From: UBA4781 sp963674975
GTDB taxonomy: Bacteria > Chloroflexota > Anaerolineae > Anaerolineales > Anaerolineaceae
Reading direction: 5' to 3'
Length of the DNA: 64,000 nucleotides
Assembly (NCBI GenBank): GCA_963674975.1
Contig: OY771913.1
Coordinates: forward strand, 1,178,001-1,242,000
Part shown: positions 61,840 through 64,000 of the stretch, in pieces
Numbering within the stretch: the first letter of the stretch is position 1
How the letters are laid out: the number at the start of each line of letters is the position of its first letter
The notes under the pieces: generated by a model
Databases searched by the model: none
Seen by the model: the letters and a program-made list of their open reading frames with translations, nothing else
Told to the model about the DNA's origin: nothing
Translations under genes and position numbers: made by a program

Positions 61840-61898
61840 TAATTTTATGCAATTTTTTGCACTAAAATTTAACAGAGAGTATTTTATAAGGAGGAAGT

Positions 61899-62132
61899 AT
61901 GACCGAAGAATTTCATTTAAATGGAGAAGAGATCCTGACCAAGGTCAAAGAACTCATTCGTGAGGGTAATATCCGCAGCGTTGTCATTAAAAATGAAGAT
62001 GGTAAAACGCTCATCGATATTCCGCTTACCGTTGGAGTGGTAGGCACCGTGCTCGCTCCGCAATTAGCAGCGATCGGCGCCATTGCTGCGCTGCTTACCC
62101 GCGGAACGATCGTAATTGAGAAAGAAGAATAA
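61899..62132 (+). CDS. DUF4342 domain protein
   Basis: 77 residues, DUF4342 family: GEEILTKVKELIREGNIRSVVIKNEDGKTLIDIPLTVGVVGTVLAPQLAAIG in outline. An amphipathic N-terminal helix and beta-hairpin precede one hydrophobic helix (about 43-66). Strong AAGGAGG ribosome binding site. Function unknown; often found near stress and envelope genes. Convergent with the next gene, 10 nt apart. Confidence 0.85.
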   Translation: MTEEFHLNGEEILTKVKELIREGNIRSVVIKNEDGKTLIDIPLTVGVVGTVLAPQLAAIGAIAALLTRGTIVIEKEE

Positions 62133-62142
62133 AGCTTTTTAT

Positions 62143-62505
62143 TTACTTTTCCAAGTCACTTCGGCATTCAGGGCAGCCAGCGTTCATTCCAAGGTCAACC
62201 TGGCACCCGCCGCAGAAATATTTATCACAATGTTCGCAGTAAAGGAGAACCGGGTAGTCTTTTCCATAGATGAAGACACCCCGTTCTTCAGCCTGCTGCA
62301 GCTGGTATATACGCTGTGATTCACTGACGCCGCACCTCGCGCAATGTGGATCATCAATACCTTTGGCTTTTTGTATTTCAGCAATACGATGCCGGTTCTT
62401 CGCTACCACTTCACTCGAGGCACATAAACCGCACATACCGTTTTTCTTTAGGAAAGTACTTTCGTGAATACGTGCGCTGCAGTTCGAACAACGATATTCT
62501 GCCAT
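62143..62505 (-). CDS. Small zinc-finger protein, function unknown
   Basis: 120 residues with three Cys-rich knots: CSNCSARIHESTFLKKNGMCGLC (6-28), CARCGVS (about 55-61) and a RING/B-box-like block CEHCDKYFCGGCQVD (about 89-103) followed by AGCPECRSD. Ten or more Cys and several His could bind three zinc ions. AAGGG before the ATG. I do not recognise a named family. Confidence 0.6.
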   Translation of the reverse strand: MAEYRCSNCSARIHESTFLKKNGMCGLCASSEVVAKNRHRIAEIQKAKGIDDPHCARCGVSESQRIYQLQQAEERGVFIYGKDYPVLLYCEHCDKYFCGGCQVDLGMNAGCPECRSDLEK

Positions 62506-62656
62506 TGTTATAACCCTTTCACTTTAAAACACTTCCATATTCATTATATGCGTTCAGCATGCATTTCGTTCAAGTACTGTATTCAAAAGCATTCTCAATA
62601 TTCAAAAAGCTATTGGGGTTAATAATCACAATATAGATGATTGGATTTTTAATCTC
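62506..62656. other. Short intergenic region, nothing recognised
   Basis: About 150 AT-rich bases between two minus-strand genes. No hairpin or gene visible beyond the probable promoter of the zinc-finger gene. Confidence 0.5.
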
Positions 62657-63043
62657 CTATTCCCTGCCGCTCACCAGCCACGAACCATTCACTTTTTGCA
62701 AAGAATAGGTAAACTGATCCAGCTGAATGCTCTGAATTTCATCGCCATAAGAAAGATCCAACGAACCGGTACATTTAACCTGCGCGTTATCATTTTCTAT
62801 GCTTACTGCCGTACATTCCACATTGTTCAAGCTAGCATCCAGATTGGTTAGTGAATCAACATCCAAATTCGCGTTCAATTCCCAATCTGAAGTAGCAAGT
62901 GTGGTGATCAGGTCAGCGTCATGAGTGATCATCGCATTCAGGTAATCCGCTACCACCAGTTCAGGGGATTGCGTGCTTGAGCCGCAGGCAGATAAACAAA
63001 GAATACCCAGCAGCAAGATCAATTTTATCCATATATGTTTCAT
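62657..63043 (-). CDS. Small lipoprotein (DUF4878/NTF2-like)
   Basis: 128 residues. Lipobox CLSAC (Cys20) follows a single hydrophobic stretch. The mature part (SPELVVADYLNAMITHDADLITTLATSDWE; NVECTAVSIENDNAQVKCTGSLDLSYGDE; YSLQKVNGSWLVSGRE) has the shape of a cone-like NTF2/DUF4878 domain found in many bacterial lipoproteins. GGAG lies 9 nt before the ATG at 63043; an upstream in-frame ATG at 63085 overlaps the previous gene and is rejected. Starts 5 nt after the SGNH gene, so co-expressed. Confidence 0.7.
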   Translation of the reverse strand: MKHIWIKLILLLGILCLSACGSSTQSPELVVADYLNAMITHDADLITTLATSDWELNANLDVDSLTNLDASLNNVECTAVSIENDNAQVKCTGSLDLSYGDEIQSIQLDQFTYSLQKVNGSWLVSGRE

Positions 63044-63047
63044 CTTG

Positions 63048-63992
63048 TTATTCTCCAATAGATGCAGCGAATTTTCTGGCTGCATCGAGTGTTTGCAGAG
63101 CGGTCAGGTTGCAGACAGGCCAGCCCAGCTTCATCGCTAAGGGATTATCAAATTGAATGTAGCCCACTTTTAAATGAAAGCCGTCATCGCGCAGACCATG
63201 ATCAGGCAGGGGATAGGCAGCTGCCCAGAAATTCCACATTGGGATATCATATTCGTACGCCAGTTTGGCGATGGTGTAATTCACAGAAAAATCGCCTTCG
63301 GAATTATCCGCCTTGGTCGCCAGAATAGGGACAACCCCTTTCGATATCAAGAACTCGATGATCTGCCGCATATACATTTCATACTGCTCGACCGGTTTCT
63401 TGCCCCATTTTTCCATACGAACAATGGCAAAGCTCGGCTGGTACTGGCGGACTTCGCATGCCAGAGGAGTTTCTCCGCTTTCACATTCTTCCGTATCGCT
63501 GTACATGGAATTCAGCACAAACGCTACATTAGAACCACCTTTAACTGATTTACTCTGCCTGTAAAAGCTGCCGGCAAAATAATCGATCGTCTCCTGCAGA
63601 TACTCGTATTCATCCCCTAACCGATATTCCTTCGCACCCCGCGGGTTATCAAAAATCCCCAGAAAATATCCGGTTGTATTCTGACAATCGCCTACTTTGG
63701 AAAAATGGTTTGGATCGTTCCCCATGCTCAACCCGGTTTGATAGATCTCCATCGCACGATTCGAAAAAGTTGGAATAACCGGCCATTCTTTCCAATCTTC
63801 GGGAAGTAAGCGGAGATCTTCTGTTGGAGTGGGTACTGCTGTTTCTGTTGCCGTTGGTTCTTCAGTGACAGGAACAGGCGTAGAGGTCCCACTTGAAGAA
63901 GACTGAGCCGCTGCAGTTGTGTTTTCAGAACAGGAAGTGAACAATAAAGCAGTAACGCACAATGAAAATATGAAGTATCTGTTTTTTTGCAT
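63048..63992 (-). CDS. SGNH/GDSL-like hydrolase lipoprotein with Cys for Ser
   Basis: 314 residues. Lipobox LFTSC (Cys21), then a Ser/Thr/Pro-rich linker to about 58. The catalytic domain is of SGNH shape: block I VGDCQNT (100-106) instead of GDSL, GSNVAFVLN as block II, SKGVVPILATKAD as block III and DDGFHL (Asp270, His273) as block V. The nucleophile Ser is Cys103. It might still be a thiol esterase, or inactive. Ends at the right edge of the window with its complete coding frame. Likely an outer-surface deacetylase or esterase of a polysaccharide. Confidence 0.72.
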   Translation of the reverse strand: MQKNRYFIFSLCVTALLFTSCSENTTAAAQSSSSGTSTPVPVTEEPTATETAVPTPTEDLRLLPEDWKEWPVIPTFSNRAMEIYQTGLSMGNDPNHFSKVGDCQNTTGYFLGIFDNPRGAKEYRLGDEYEYLQETIDYFAGSFYRQSKSVKGGSNVAFVLNSMYSDTEECESGETPLACEVRQYQPSFAIVRMEKWGKKPVEQYEMYMRQIIEFLISKGVVPILATKADNSEGDFSVNYTIAKLAYEYDIPMWNFWAAAYPLPDHGLRDDGFHLKVGYIQFDNPLAMKLGWPVCNLTALQTLDAARKFAASIGE

Positions 63993-64000
63993 TTCTTTTA

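Overview
The window looks like the chromosome of an anaerobic, saccharolytic bacterium, most probably Chloroflexota, class Anaerolineae. This rests on gene content only: surface proteins with an LPKTGFAPN segment, a lipoprotein-type sortase, a BMP-type nucleoside ABC system, a DUF3536-type GH57 enzyme, many Thr/Pro-rich lipoproteins and moderate GC. There is no rRNA gene, and I saw no tRNA, CRISPR array, insertion sequence or phage gene. Genes are dense and mostly on the minus strand, with frequent 4-17 bp overlaps inside operons.

Layout. 1-5.4 kb: the 5' part of an ELWxxDGT-repeat surface protein that runs off the left edge, a GH57 glycosidase, a small membrane protein and a PadR/HAAS regulatory pair. 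5.45-21.65 kb: one continuous minus-strand operon of 16 genes. It starts with a GntR/UTRA repressor and encodes a BMP-type ABC importer (lipoprotein, ATPase, two permeases), an M42 peptidase, two nucleoside hydrolases, three PfkB sugar kinases, an SIS protein, and PurD-, TrpF-, BtpA- and YjbQ-family enzymes. Several of these carry altered catalytic motifs. It reads as a salvage pathway for an imported nucleoside or N-glycoside and is the best candidate here for an undescribed system.

21.8-26.5 kb (plus): a lipoprotein sortase, a Wzz-like membrane protein with a degenerate GGDEF domain, a BcsB-like protein without BcsA, and a lipoprotein resembling a c-type cytochrome whose two haem cysteines are alanines. 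26.6-30.1 kb: an MFS transporter, two zinc-ribbon proteins and an SRAP/HMCES protein. 30.3-39.1 kb: an ascorbate (ula)-type PTS operon (PTE-family lactonase, IIC, IIB, IIA, KGPDC, 3-epimerase, a second IIC, 4-epimerase), divergent from a HAD phosphatase and a SorC regulator, with paired operators in the shared promoter region. 39.1-46.2 kb: an isomalto-oligosaccharide/dextran operon (ROK repressor, ABC binding protein, two permeases, GH66, GH15). 46.3-48.1 kb: an ABC-F ATPase with a structured leader. 48.1-61.75 kb: a single 4537-residue tandem cadherin-like surface protein. 61.9-64 kb: DUF4342, a zinc-finger protein and two lipoproteins.

Shared regulatory design: the three transporter operons each have a perfect AGGAGGTG Shine-Dalgarno-like sequence 62-78 nt upstream of a transporter start codon, in addition to that gene's own ribosome binding site. 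Each also has a strong hairpin inside the transporter part. This suggests a 5' mRNA-stabiliser (STAB-SD-like) plus differential-processing arrangement.
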